NCBI RefSeq assembly: GCF_024435355.1
Contig: NZ_JAMJWG010000004.1
Location: forward strand, 434,001 to 498,000
Direction: 5' to 3'
Source of the DNA: Streptomyces odontomachi
Lineage (GTDB): Bacteria; Actinomycetota; Actinomycetes; Streptomycetales; Streptomycetaceae
Length of the DNA stretch: 64,000 nucleotides
Positions 7,917 through 16,470 of the stretch are shown here, one piece after another (position 1 is the first letter of the stretch; each line of letters opens with the position of its first letter). A model generated the notes under the pieces. The model worked only from the letters and a program-made list of their open reading frames with translations, had not been told where the DNA came from and ran no database searches. A program made the position numbers and the translations under genes.

Positions 7917-9602
7917 TCAAAAGGACGCGTCGGGTACCCGCACCGCCAGCAGGGCCACGTCGTCGTCGTTGTCCGAGGGGCGCGTCCGGGCCAGCAGTTC
8001 GTCCGTGAACGACTCCAGGGGGCGGTGGACCAAGGACGCCGCGTGCCGTCGCAGGTGTTCCAGTCCCTCGTCGATGGTGTGACTCACGGACTCGATCAGG
8101 CCGTCGGTGTAGAGCAGCAGGGTCGCCCCGGGCGGAAGCTCCGCCACGGCGTCCGGGCGGGGCTGGTCCGGCGTGACGCCGAGCAGTACCTCGTTTCCGC
8201 CGGTCAGATAGCTGGCCACGCCCTCGCCGGTGACCAACAGCGGCGGTGGATGACCCGCGTTGGTCCAGGTCAGCTCGTAGCGGCCGGCGTCGTTCCGGGC
8301 CATCCGGGCGAAGATCAACGTGGCCAAGGAGACCTCCGCGACGTGCAGGGCCGCCTGGTCGAGCCACTCCACGATCTTGCTCGGCGGCCTCCGCTGGGAC
8401 AGGGCGTACGCGCGCAGCATGCTGCGCAGCTGGGCCATGCCGGCCGCCGCGTCCAGGTCGTGGCCGACCACGTCGCCGACGGCGAGGGCGGTGGCGCCGT
8501 CCGGCAACACGAAGGCGTCGTACCAGTCGCCGCCAACCTGCGAGGCGTCCGGCGCCGGCAGGTAGCGGACGGTCATCTCGCTGCCCGGCAGACGCGGCAG
8601 TTGGGGCAGCAGGTGGCGTTGCATGGTCTCGGCGATCTTGCGCTGCCGCTGGTAGAGACGGGCGTTCTCCAGGGCCAGGCCGGCCCGGCGGGCGATGTCC
8701 TCGAGCAGGGCGATGTCGGCCGCCGTGATCTGCTCGGGCTGGTCGGCGCGCCCCAGGGTGACGGCGCCCAGCACCTCGTGGAGGGTGCTGAGGGGGGCGA
8801 TGATGGCCGAGTGCATGCCGGTCGCCTCGAACAGGCGACGCTGCTCGACAGCGATACCCGAGTCGGGCGGCCCCTGGTAGGTCTCGGGCCCTGCGACGGT
8901 GGACGCGACGCCGCGCAGGGCGCGGGACAGCGGCATGGGGGACTCCTGGGGCACCGGCGGCATGGGCCCCTGGAGGTCCTTACGGAACACCACGGTGCCG
9001 TCTTCGGCGTGTGCGACGGCGAACCGCTGCACCTCGTCCCGCTCGGTGATCAGGTCGATGACGGCCCAGTCGGCGAGGCGGGGCACGACCAGGCCGATCA
9101 GATGGCGCAGCGCCACGTCGATGTCCCGGGTGGAGGTGAGCAGGGTGGTCGTCTCGGCGAGCAGCGCGAGCCGTTCCAGGTCGGAGAGCCGGTCGCTGCC
9201 CGACGGCAGCTCGGGGCTCCTGTCGAGCTCGTCCGCCGAATGGATGAGGACGAGCACGGCCGACGGTCGCTCTCGGACGCCACAGGGAGTGACCAGCCAC
9301 ATCACCCGCAGCAGCGTGCCGTCGCCACGCTCGACCCACAGGTCGCTGCCCTGTGTGGTGCGTCCGGCCAGCGTGTTCTCCCGGAGGCGGCACTGGGCCC
9401 GCGGCACGGGATCCCCCTGGCGGGTGCGGTGCAGCAGGTCATGGGCGTCCTGGCCGATCATGTCGGAGGCGGAGCGGCCCAGAAGTCGTTCACACCGCGC
9501 GTTGGCGCTGACGATGCAGTTCCGCTCGTCCGTCAGGAACGCACACGTGCCGAACTCCTCCAGGGCCCTGGCCACCACCTCCTGAGGACCCGGGCCCGTC
9601 AT
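7917..9602 (-). CDS. PAS-GAF-SpoIIE PP2C-type phosphatase
   Basis: A 561-residue signalling protein. A PAS domain (about 5-115) starts at FGTCAFLTDERNCIVSANARCERLLG; a GAF domain follows (about 150-330); the C-terminal SpoIIE/PP2C serine phosphatase (about 350-555) shows GGDWYD, GDVVGHD, YTDGLIE and DDVALL, the Asp residues that hold the two metal ions. Streptomyces encodes many such proteins, which dephosphorylate anti-anti-sigma factors and so tune sigma-B-like stress responses. No transmembrane segment is present, so it is cytoplasmic, sensing through PAS/GAF ligands. The ATG at 9602 has a clear AGGAGG site; the frame stays open further upstream, but that part overlaps the promoter of the divergent GH3 gene and is non-coding. 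No anti-sigma or anti-anti-sigma gene lies nearby. Confidence 0.92.
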   Translation of the reverse strand: MTGPGPQEVVARALEEFGTCAFLTDERNCIVSANARCERLLGRSASDMIGQDAHDLLHRTRQGDPVPRAQCRLRENTLAGRTTQGSDLWVERGDGTLLRVMWLVTPCGVRERPSAVLVLIHSADELDRSPELPSGSDRLSDLERLALLAETTTLLTSTRDIDVALRHLIGLVVPRLADWAVIDLITERDEVQRFAVAHAEDGTVVFRKDLQGPMPPVPQESPMPLSRALRGVASTVAGPETYQGPPDSGIAVEQRRLFEATGMHSAIIAPLSTLHEVLGAVTLGRADQPEQITAADIALLEDIARRAGLALENARLYQRQRKIAETMQRHLLPQLPRLPGSEMTVRYLPAPDASQVGGDWYDAFVLPDGATALAVGDVVGHDLDAAAGMAQLRSMLRAYALSQRRPPSKIVEWLDQAALHVAEVSLATLIFARMARNDAGRYELTWTNAGHPPPLLVTGEGVASYLTGGNEVLLGVTPDQPRPDAVAELPPGATLLLYTDGLIESVSHTIDEGLEHLRRHAASLVHRPLESFTDELLARTRPSDNDDDVALLAVRVPDASF

Positions 9603-9778
9603 GGCCAGCCTCCTCTCGATCGGAGAACGCCTCGGCCGCTGTGATCCGGTGTTCCCCCTGGGGCGCATGTGATGCCTGGGGTCGGGGACGATTCCCTGCC
9701 CCGTCCCGCTGGGGTCGCCGTCCCCGCCGCGAAGGCCCGGTTGACATGACGACACCCTGCACGAATGCTGGACCTCTT

Positions 9779-9792
9779 GGAGAGCGCTCTCC
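9779..9792. promoter_or_regulatory. LacI-type operator (GGAGAGCGCTCTCC), copy 1
   Basis: A perfect 14-bp palindrome 25 nt before the start of the cytoplasmic GH3 gene. Its GAGCGCTC core matches the CebR family of Streptomyces sugar repressors, whose known site is TGGGAGCGCTCCCA. Identical cores occur at 14706 and 15974. Confidence 0.85.
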
Positions 9793-9816
9793 GATCGCAA
9801 GGAGTGGGAGGCCCGG

Positions 9817-12741
9817 ATGGCGGCTGAGGAAGCGGAACCAGTCCAGGAGGCGGTGGCGGAGGAGGGAGCGGAGGCGGGGGTCGAGCAGCTTGCGGAGAAG
9901 CTGGACCTGGCCCAGCAGGTCAAGCTCCTCACCGGGGCGACGACCTGGCGCACCGCGCCCGAACCCGCCATCGGCCTGACCGCGATCGCGTTCTCGGACG
10001 GCCCGGCCGGGATCCGCGGCGAGCAGTGGGACGAGCGCCTCACCTCCGTCCTGCTTCCCTCCCCCACCGCGCTCGCGGCGAGCTGGCAGCCCGCGCTCGT
10101 CGGGGAACTGGGCGCCCTGCTGGCCGCCGAGGCCCGCCGCAAAGGCGTGCACACCGTGCTCGCGCCGACGCTGAACCTGCACCGTTCGCCGCTGGGCGGC
10201 CGGCACTTCGAGTGCTTCTCCGAGGACCCGTGGCTGACGGGCGTCATCGGGGCGGCGCTGGTCCGGGGCGTGCAGGGCGCCGGGGTGGCCGCCACGGCGA
10301 AGCACTTCGTGGCCAACGACTCCGAGGCGGACCGCCTCACCGTCGACGTGCACGTGTCGGAACGGGTGCTCCGCGAGGTGTACCTGGCGCCGTTCGAGGC
10401 GGCGGTCGAGGCCGGCGTCTGGCTGGTGATGTCCGCCTACAACCGGGTGAACGGCGCCACCATGTCGGCCAGTCCCCTGCTCCGCGACCCGCTCAAGGCG
10501 GAGTGGGGCTTCGACGGTGTCGTGGTCTCCGACTGGGGAGCCGTGCGCGACACCGTCGGACCGGCCACCGCCGCCCTCGACCTGGCCATGCCGGGCCCCG
10601 CAGGGCCCTGGGGCGATGCGCTGGCCGCCGCGGTCCGGGAGGGGCGGGTGCCCCAGTCGACCGTCGACGAGAAGGTACGCCGACTGCTCCTCCTCGCCCG
10701 CCGGGTGGGCGCCCTCGGGGCGGCCCCGGGCGGGTCGGTGGCGGTCGACGGGGGCGCCGCGGGAGGGGCGGGCGCCGCGGGAGCGGCGGGCCTCGCAGGC
10801 GCCGCGGGAGCAGCGGGCCTCGCGGGAGCCGCGGGAGCAGCGGGCCTCGCGGGAGCCGCGGGAGCAGCAGGCCTCGCAGGCGCCGCAGGAGCAGCAGGCC
10901 TCGCAGGCGCCGCGGAAGCCGCGGGAGCCATGGGAGCCACGGAAGCCACGGGCCGAGCGGCCACCACGGCGCCGGACCCTGCGGATGCCTCGGTCACGGA
11001 CACGGCACGGGTGGACACGGCACGGGCGGACGCGGCACAAACGGAAACCGCACAAGCGGACACGACACAGCCGGACACCGCACAAGCGGACACCGCACAG
11101 ACGGACGGAACACACCCGGACGCGGCACAAGCGAACACGACACACCCGGACGCGGCACAAGCGGACGCGGCCGTGCGTGCGTTGTTGCGGCGGGCGGCGA
11201 GCGCCGGCACGGTGCTGCTGCGCAACACCGGGGTCCTGCCGCTCGATCCGGGCGGCGTCCGGACGCTCGCCGTCATCGGCCGGCACGCGGCGGCGCCGCG
11301 CGCCCAGGGCGGTGGCAGCGCCGAGGTGTTCCCGGACCGGGTGGTGACGCCGCTTGACGGCATCCGTGCCGCGCTGCCCGCCACCACGCGCGTCGTGCAC
11401 GCCCCCGGGCCCGCGCTGGACGCTCCCCCGCTGTCTGAACGGCGTGGGCGGTGCCCCCACCCCGCGCCTCTGGACGGCACGCTCGCCCGTGACCCGCTCA
11501 CCGGCGAACCGGGCATCCGGCTGCGGGTGCTGGACGCCGCCGACCGGGCGGTGTTCTCCGAACACCGGCTCTCCGGACGGATCCTGGAGCCGCACCTCGC
11601 GCCTGGGGCGCACACCGTGGAACTGTCCGCCCGCTGCACGCCCCGCCAGGCGGGCGAGTGGACCTTCGGTGTGGCCGGGTTCGGGCGGATGACGCTCACG
11701 GTGGACGGTGTGCCCCTCGTCGACGGCGACTTCCCCCGCGAGACGGACGACCCGACGCAGGTGCACGTGCGTCCGCCACGGCAGCAGGCCCGCATCACCC
11801 TGGACGCGGGCAGGGTGGTCACCGTCGTCGCGCGCCGCGAACTGGCGGCGGACACCGGCAGGGCGACGATCCTGTCCGCAGCGCCACCCCCGTCGGACGA
11901 CACCGCCGACCTGGCCGCGGCCGTCGACGCCGCGCGCCGCGCCGACGCGGCCGTGCTGCTCGTCGGCACCACCGAGGAGAGCGAGTCGGAGGGCCGCGAC
12001 CGCACCGGGCTCGACCTGCCAGGGCGCCAGGACGAGCTGGTGCGCGCGGTGCTCGCGGCCCAGCCGCACACCGCGGTCTGCGTCAACGCGGGCGGTCCGG
12101 TCGCAATGCCCTGGCATGCGGGAGCGCCCGCGCTGCTGCTCACCTGGTTCCCCGGCGGCGAGGGCGGGCACGCGCTCGCCGACGTGCTGTTCGGCCGCAC
12201 GGAACCGGGCGGCCGGCTCCCCACCACCTGGGGCACCACCCTCGCCGACGTGCCCGTGCACGCCACCGACCCCTCTCCCGAGGGCGTCCTCGCCTACACC
12301 GAGGGCCTACACATCGGCCACCGCGCCTGGCTGCGCGCGACCACCCCGCCCGCCTACTGGTTCGGGCACGGGCTCGGCTACACCACCTGGGCGTACGAGG
12401 CGCTCCACACGCCGGACGAGGCCGTGCCGGACGGCGCCGAGCTCCGCGTGCGGGTGCGGGTGCGCAACACCGGGCCGCGTGCCGGGCGTGAGGTGGTGCA
12501 GGTGTACCTGGCCAGGCCGGGCTCCGCCGTGGACCGCCCGGTGCGCTGGCTCGCCGGGTTCGCGGAGGTCACCGCGGCGCCCGGCGAGACGGTGACGGCA
12601 GCGGTGCCGGTGCCGCACCGCGCCCTGCGGCACTGGTCGTCCGACGCGCACGGGTGGCGGGTGGAGCCGGGCCCGTTCACCGTGCTGGCGGGGCGCTCGG
12701 CCGGCGACATCCGGCTGGAGGGCCGGCTGACGGTGCGTTGA
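9817..12741 (+). CDS. Cytoplasmic GH3 beta-glucosidase with repeat insert
   Basis: A 974-residue GH3 enzyme with no signal peptide, so it probably cleaves imported oligosaccharides. The N-terminal barrel has KHFVANDSEADR and the nucleophile Asp239 in VVVSDWGAV. The second domain holds a PA14 insert (about 565-660), the acid/base Glu725 in SEGRDRTGL and a fibronectin III-like end (about 870-970). The ATG at 9817 has a GGAGTGGGAG site. Residues 319-449 between the two catalytic domains are odd: five perfect copies of GAAGAAGLA, then eleven Asp-Thr-Ala-Gln-Ala-like pentapeptides. Related GH3 enzymes have a short linker here. A perfect LacI-type palindrome lies 25 nt before the start, so sugar-induced derepression is expected. 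It ends at a bidirectional terminator. Confidence 0.93.
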   Translation: MAAEEAEPVQEAVAEEGAEAGVEQLAEKLDLAQQVKLLTGATTWRTAPEPAIGLTAIAFSDGPAGIRGEQWDERLTSVLLPSPTALAASWQPALVGELGALLAAEARRKGVHTVLAPTLNLHRSPLGGRHFECFSEDPWLTGVIGAALVRGVQGAGVAATAKHFVANDSEADRLTVDVHVSERVLREVYLAPFEAAVEAGVWLVMSAYNRVNGATMSASPLLRDPLKAEWGFDGVVVSDWGAVRDTVGPATAALDLAMPGPAGPWGDALAAAVREGRVPQSTVDEKVRRLLLLARRVGALGAAPGGSVAVDGGAAGGAGAAGAAGLAGAAGAAGLAGAAGAAGLAGAAGAAGLAGAAGAAGLAGAAEAAGAMGATEATGRAATTAPDPADASVTDTARVDTARADAAQTETAQADTTQPDTAQADTAQTDGTHPDAAQANTTHPDAAQADAAVRALLRRAASAGTVLLRNTGVLPLDPGGVRTLAVIGRHAAAPRAQGGGSAEVFPDRVVTPLDGIRAALPATTRVVHAPGPALDAPPLSERRGRCPHPAPLDGTLARDPLTGEPGIRLRVLDAADRAVFSEHRLSGRILEPHLAPGAHTVELSARCTPRQAGEWTFGVAGFGRMTLTVDGVPLVDGDFPRETDDPTQVHVRPPRQQARITLDAGRVVTVVARRELAADTGRATILSAAPPPSDDTADLAAAVDAARRADAAVLLVGTTEESESEGRDRTGLDLPGRQDELVRAVLAAQPHTAVCVNAGGPVAMPWHAGAPALLLTWFPGGEGGHALADVLFGRTEPGGRLPTTWGTTLADVPVHATDPSPEGVLAYTEGLHIGHRAWLRATTPPAYWFGHGLGYTTWAYEALHTPDEAVPDGAELRVRVRVRNTGPRAGREVVQVYLARPGSAVDRPVRWLAGFAEVTAAPGETVTAAVPVPHRALRHWSSDAHGWRVEPGPFTVLAGRSAGDIRLEGRLTVR
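10771..10932 (+). repeat. 27-bp tandem repeat inside GH3 gene
   Basis: Five in-frame 27-bp units (10771-10905), each encoding GAAGAAGLA, plus a degenerate sixth unit ending with AMGAT. Units differ only at wobble positions (gca/gcg, gga/ggc), so the array is recent and is expected to vary in copy number between strains. Confidence 0.9.
10999..11163 (+). repeat. 15-bp tandem repeat inside GH3 gene
   Basis: Eleven in-frame 15-bp units encoding pentapeptides of the type D-T-A-Q-A (variants include DTARV, ETAQA, DGTHP, NTTHP). It follows the 27-bp array after about 20 residues of linker. Together they form a long flexible Ala/Asp/Thr-rich spacer. Confidence 0.85.
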
Positions 12742-12762
12742 GGTCGAAGACGGCACACCGAA

Positions 12763-12802
12763 GGCCGCCCGCCCCCAGGTAGCCGAGTGGGGGCGGGCGG
12801 CC
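12763..12802. terminator. Bidirectional terminator hairpin
   Basis: A perfect 15-bp stem (12763-12777 with 12788-12802) and a 10-nt loop between two convergent genes, the GH3 (ends 12741) and the CBM32 glycosidase (ends 12886). There is no T-tract, which is common for Streptomyces terminators. Confidence 0.9.
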
Positions 12803-12885
12803 GTGGTGGTCAGATCCCGGCGAGCCGACGTGACGTCACCGTCGGACGGTCGTCGGACGGGGCGTCGGACCGGTCGTCGAACGGC

Positions 12886-14646
12886 TCAGCTGTACACGCC
12901 GAACTCGTACAGCGAGTAGCCGTAGCCGGTACCGCGCTGGGTGCCGGTGAGGCGTACGTACCGGCCGGTGCCCGAGACGTCGAAGTCGTCGATGTTGCCG
13001 TCACCGTTGTCGACGGACTTCACCGTGGTCCAGTTCTGGCCGTCCTGGGAGGTCTCGATCCGGTACGCCCTCGCGTACGCGGACTCCCAGGCGAGCTGGA
13101 TGTGCTTGAACGTCGTCGAGCTCCCCAGGTCGACCTGGACCCACTGCGGGTCGCTCCAGTCGCTGGCCCACCGGGTGTCGAACTTGCCGTCCACGGCGTT
13201 GCCGGCCGGGCAGGGGCAGCCGCCGGTGGGGTCGGTCTGGGCGGTGGAGGCGGTGGCCGGCTTGCCCTGCGCCACGTCGGTGCCGTTCACCGGCGGTGCC
13301 ACCACCCGTACCGACCTGGCCTCGATGCCCGCGTTCCCGTGGCCGTCCGTGGCCCGGACGTACACCTTGTAGACGCCCACCTTGTCGGGCACCTTCGCGG
13401 TGAGCGAGCCGTCGCCGCCCACGGTGGTGTCCGCGGCCACCAGCGCCTTGTTCTGGTCGATGTAGTTGCTGCTGAACAGCACCTGGTAGGTGACGGGGTC
13501 GCCGTTCGGGTCGGTGGCCTGGGTGGCGATGTGCAGCTGGCCGCCGGCGGGCACCCCGTCGGTGGCGTGGTCGACCGTCATCTGCGAGATCACCGGCGGG
13601 GTGTTGTCGTTTGACGTGTCACCGCCGTACGCCTTCTTGACGGAGTAGTACGACAGCCGCTTCAGACCGCCCGGCAGCAGGTTGAACCAGATGCCGCCGA
13701 AGTCGTCCTCGGTCCCGTAGTGGAACATCGTGGCACCCAGCGCCACACCCTTGTGGCCGGTGATGCAGCCCCAGGCCTTGGTGTAACCGTCCGCCTTCTG
13801 GAGGTCGGTGGGCTCGTCGGGCACGCCGTTGGCGTCGTCGGGCACCTCCCACTCGCCCGCCGGGCCCGTCTCGGTGACGATGTAGGGCTTGGTGTAGCCG
13901 CCCTGTTCCCAGTCGGACCTGATGTTGCACACCGCGTTGTAGGCGTTGACCGCGTACAGGTCCAGGTCGGGCGCGTTCCTCTTGTAGTACGGCCAGGCGC
14001 CGGTCCAGGCGTCGGTTGAGGTCACCGGGTGGTTGGAGTCCACCTGGTGGATCTTCTTGGCGATGTCGTTGACGAAGGTGGTGTAGGCGTTGCGCTGCGC
14101 CTCCAGCTCGTCGCCGCTGAAGCAGTTCTGGAGGCCGAGCGTGGACTCGTTGCCGACGTTCCACATCAGCACGCCGGGGTTGTCCTTGTAGGTGTCGACC
14201 CACTTCGGGAACTCGGCGAGCATCTGGTCCTTGTAGGACGTGTCCGTCACGTAGTTGACGCAGCCGCCGGACCCCGGGCCGCCGCCCGGCTGGAGCCAGA
14301 AGCCGGCGATCACCTTGACGCCGTTGGCCGCTGCCGCGTCGAAGAGCGGCTGGCTGGTGGCGTCGGTGCCCCAGGTGCGGATGGTGTTGACGCCCATCGA
14401 GGCCAGGTCCGGCAGGTACTTCGTGGCGTCGGCGACCGCCGGCCCCCAGGTGAGGCCCTTGACCTGGTACGGGGCGCCGTCCACGGTGAGCTGCCAGTTG
14501 CCCTGTGATCCGGTGACCTTGACGACGCTTCCCGCAGCCTGCGCGGACGGCGCCTGAAGGCCGATCAGCGTGCCGGTGAGCAACGCCGCGGCCGCGAGCG
14601 GCGCGACGAGGGCGCGTTTCGGCGACCGGCCGGTGGGGTGGGGCAT
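12886..14646 (-). CDS. Secreted clan-A glycosidase with CBM32-like domain
   Basis: A 586-residue secreted protein. Residues 1-37 are a signal peptide (MPHPTGRSPKRA, then hydrophobic, cleaving near AQAA). The catalytic domain (about 40-345) is a TIM barrel of clan GH-A type, with probable acid/base Glu167 in MWNVGNEST and nucleophile Glu259 in VTETGPAGEW. A fibronectin- or Ig-like spacer (about 350-450) and an F5/8 type C (CBM32) domain (about 460-586, from VAQGKPATAST) follow. The exact GH family is uncertain; GH2-like and GH5-like barrels share this pattern. The ATG at 14646 has a GAAGGAG site. The LacI-type palindrome at 14706-14721 is 60 nt upstream and identical in core to those of the GH3 and DUF1996 genes, so it belongs to the same regulon. 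A beta-glucan target is inferred from its partners. Confidence 0.85.
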   Translation of the reverse strand: MPHPTGRSPKRALVAPLAAAALLTGTLIGLQAPSAQAAGSVVKVTGSQGNWQLTVDGAPYQVKGLTWGPAVADATKYLPDLASMGVNTIRTWGTDATSQPLFDAAAANGVKVIAGFWLQPGGGPGSGGCVNYVTDTSYKDQMLAEFPKWVDTYKDNPGVLMWNVGNESTLGLQNCFSGDELEAQRNAYTTFVNDIAKKIHQVDSNHPVTSTDAWTGAWPYYKRNAPDLDLYAVNAYNAVCNIRSDWEQGGYTKPYIVTETGPAGEWEVPDDANGVPDEPTDLQKADGYTKAWGCITGHKGVALGATMFHYGTEDDFGGIWFNLLPGGLKRLSYYSVKKAYGGDTSNDNTPPVISQMTVDHATDGVPAGGQLHIATQATDPNGDPVTYQVLFSSNYIDQNKALVAADTTVGGDGSLTAKVPDKVGVYKVYVRATDGHGNAGIEARSVRVVAPPVNGTDVAQGKPATASTAQTDPTGGCPCPAGNAVDGKFDTRWASDWSDPQWVQVDLGSSTTFKHIQLAWESAYARAYRIETSQDGQNWTTVKSVDNGDGNIDDFDVSGTGRYVRLTGTQRGTGYGYSLYEFGVYS

Positions 14647-14705
14647 GGTGCGCTCCTTCGGTGTGCGGGTGGTTGTGGGGGAGGTCGTCGGCCACCCAGG
14701 AGAGC

Positions 14706-14721
14706 GGGAGAGCGCTCTCCC
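14706..14721. promoter_or_regulatory. LacI-type operator (GGGAGAGCGCTCTCCC), copy 2
   Basis: A perfect 16-bp palindrome in the promoter region of the CBM32 glycosidase gene, between its start and the terminator of the DUF1996 gene. Same core as the sites at 9779 and 15974. Confidence 0.88.
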
Positions 14722-14736
14722 TCGGTCGCCGACGAA

Positions 14737-14762
14737 GGCCGGGCCCCTTGACGGGCCCGGCC
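14737..14762 (-). terminator. Terminator after the DUF1996 gene
   Basis: A perfect 10-bp stem GGCCGGGCCC/GGGCCCGGCC with a 6-nt loop, 11 nt past the DUF1996 stop in its direction of transcription. It separates that gene from the operator and promoter of the next same-strand gene. Confidence 0.85.
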
Positions 14763-14772
14763 GGGTGGCGGG

Positions 14773-15903
14773 TTACGGAAGCTCGTAGTCGTCGTTGAGA
14801 ACGGGCCCCTCCTGCGGGTTGCTCTGGTCGTAGCCGCGGTCGTCGCACTGGAGGCCGTGGTTGATGCAGTGGGTGACCATGGCCTGGAGCGTGGCGGCGT
14901 CCCAGCCGTCCATGAAGTCGTAGTGGAAGGAGAACCCGGCGCCGCTGGCCAGCCTCACCTGGGACATGTCCCCGTTGACCGGCCAGGCCATCTTGAACTC
15001 GATCATCGGCAGCGCGACCGGGTGGTCGGCCGGACAGCCGTTGTAGTTGGCGCCCGAGGCGACCGGGTAGGCCATGTGGCTCTGGTGGTCGGGGGTGTCC
15101 AGGTGGATGCCGTCCCAGCAGCTCGGGGCCTGGAGCCTGATGTTGAGCTGGGTGTCCTGGCTGGTCGGGCAGCTCGCCGGGAAGTCCCAGTTGTGGTAGC
15201 TCTCGCCGCACTCCCAGCCCTCGACGGTGCCCTTGAGGTGCTGGAACTCGTCCTTGCTCTGCATGGGGCTGCCCACCACGAACCTGAGCCCCTTGGGGAA
15301 GGGCCGCACGCTCGTGTAGTCGGTCACGCCCGCCTTGTAGTAGATCGTCTGCGGCCCGATCGGCATGATCTTCTGGTCGCCGTCGTACAGGCTCGGCATC
15401 CAGTAGGCGGACTTGTCACCGACGGCGTTGCAGCTGGTCCCACCCTGGTCGAGGGTGCCCATGGTGGTGTCGGCGTTGGTCAGGGTGTTGCCCATGAACG
15501 TGTGGTCGTGGGACTTTCCGGGCTGCCCGGGGAAGACGATCGGGTCGTCCGGGGCCGTGTGGTTCGGCGCGCACTTCGCCTGGAACTCGTGGAAGTACCG
15601 GTGCGGCGGGTCGACGGTGGACGGCACCACGCCGGTGACCGGCGGGTCGGCCATGATGTAGCCGTCGCCGTCCGGGTCGTCGCCGGACGCCTTGGTGGAC
15701 GGGGACATGGTGTGCGACATCGTGTGCGACATGGCCGCGGAATGCCCCGCCGAAGCGCCGTGACCGGCGCCTGCCGCGACACTCACGACCGCCGAACGCT
15801 CCCCGGCGTCGCCCACCGCGGTCACCTGGCCGACGCCGATCGCGGTCAGGGCCAGCGCGGTGGACAGGAGCAGTCCGGAGAGGGCTTTGGGCCTCCAGGG
15901 CAT
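14773..15903 (-). CDS. Secreted DUF1996 protein
   Basis: A 376-residue exported protein. The signal peptide is MPWRPKALSGLLLSTALALT to about residue 30, followed by a His/Met/Ser-rich stretch (HGASAGHSAAMSHTMSHTMS) and then the DUF1996 domain (about 85-370). That domain carries the conserved HEFQAKCAPNHTAPDDPIVF, GKSHDHTFMG and NWDFPASCP segments with many Cys, His and Asp residues. The family is widespread in fungi and streptomycetes; I know of no established function. The ATG at 15903 has an AGGAGG site. The His/Met-rich linker could bind metal, which is speculation. The useful evidence is regulatory: the promoter holds the same perfect palindrome as the two glycosidases nearby, which argues for a role in binding or breaking a polysaccharide. 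Confidence 0.88.
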   Translation of the reverse strand: MPWRPKALSGLLLSTALALTAIGVGQVTAVGDAGERSAVVSVAAGAGHGASAGHSAAMSHTMSHTMSPSTKASGDDPDGDGYIMADPPVTGVVPSTVDPPHRYFHEFQAKCAPNHTAPDDPIVFPGQPGKSHDHTFMGNTLTNADTTMGTLDQGGTSCNAVGDKSAYWMPSLYDGDQKIMPIGPQTIYYKAGVTDYTSVRPFPKGLRFVVGSPMQSKDEFQHLKGTVEGWECGESYHNWDFPASCPTSQDTQLNIRLQAPSCWDGIHLDTPDHQSHMAYPVASGANYNGCPADHPVALPMIEFKMAWPVNGDMSQVRLASGAGFSFHYDFMDGWDAATLQAMVTHCINHGLQCDDRGYDQSNPQEGPVLNDDYELP

Positions 15904-15973
15904 GGCGAGCCTCCTGCTGCTGTAGGGGGTGTGAGTGGGAGAACGCGTCCGGCGGATCGTCAGGGATACCGCC

Positions 15974-15989
15974 GGGAGAGCGCTCTCCC
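15974..15989. promoter_or_regulatory. LacI-type operator (GGGAGAGCGCTCTCCC), copy 3
   Basis: A perfect 16-bp palindrome 71 nt before the DUF1996 start. It is identical to copy 2 and shares the 14-bp core of copy 1. Confidence 0.88.
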
Positions 15990-16174
15990 ACTGCCCAGGA
16001 GTGTTCCGCTCCTGACAAGAGCGTGTCAATACCCGGTGAATGCGGCGCCGGGGTGAGGAGAGGGTTTACGGGGCAGTGAACGGGGCGGAGGCCGACGAGG
16101 ACCGGACCCTCGTCCACCGGATCCGAACCGACCGGACCCCCGGCCAACCGGACCCAACCGGTAACCGACCGGCA

Positions 16175-16212
16175 CCTGACGCCCCGTAAGACGCCTGACG
16201 CCCCGTAAGACG
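16175..16212. repeat. 19-bp tandem duplication
   Basis: Two exact consecutive copies of a 19-bp unit starting CCTGACGCCCCGTAAGACG. It is non-coding; no function is visible. Confidence 0.85.
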
Positions 16213-16304
16213 CCGCGGTGCGCGTGCGCCGCCCCCGGCCGATACCCGCTGGGCCCCCTCCCCGGCGCGCGGTTAGCATCGACCGTCGACGAGTCGTCGA
16301 TCGC

Positions 16305-16407
16305 ATGACGGCAGAACGGTATGACGGCCTGTCGGCCCGTCGTCAGAACCGCATGACGGCAGAACCGCATGACCGCATGCGGCATGACGGCATGACGGCA
16401 TGACGGC
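16305..16407. repeat. ATGACGGC repeat cluster
   Basis: At least six exact copies of ATGACGGC (starting 16305, 16321, 16353, 16384, 16392, 16400) plus a variant ATGACCGC at 16369. The last three are in perfect tandem. It lies 64 nt before the SRPBCC start. It could be simple slippage or a set of regulator binding sites. Confidence 0.75.
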
Positions 16408-16470
16408 ACCGATCGTCACGCGGCAAGGCCGCGCGCAAAGGCTGCACGTGAAATCAGGGGGACGTGACAC

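Larger units (their letters stand above)
15904..16470. other. Intergenic region with operator and two repeat tracts
   Basis: This 567-nt region between divergent genes holds no convincing gene; the open frames in it have no coding-like base use. It contains the sugar operator at 15974-15989, a 19-bp tandem duplication at 16175-16212 and scattered ATGACGGC repeats at 16305-16407. The right end supplies the SRPBCC gene's ribosome binding site (GGGGGA). Confidence 0.7.

Noticed and set aside
7494..9644. Open frame of 716 codons antisense to the phosphatase
   Set aside because: No motif; the minus strand has complete PAS, GAF and SpoIIE signatures.
10771..11163. Regular repeats that might be a CRISPR array
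   Set aside because: The repeats are contiguous, in frame, without unique spacers, and encode a linker of a GH3 enzyme; no cas gene is near.
9490..12261. Open frame of 923 codons antisense to the cytoplasmic GH3
   Set aside because: Arg/Gly/Val-rich with Cys-Arg repeats that are merely the complement of the tandem arrays; the GH3 frame has all catalytic motifs.
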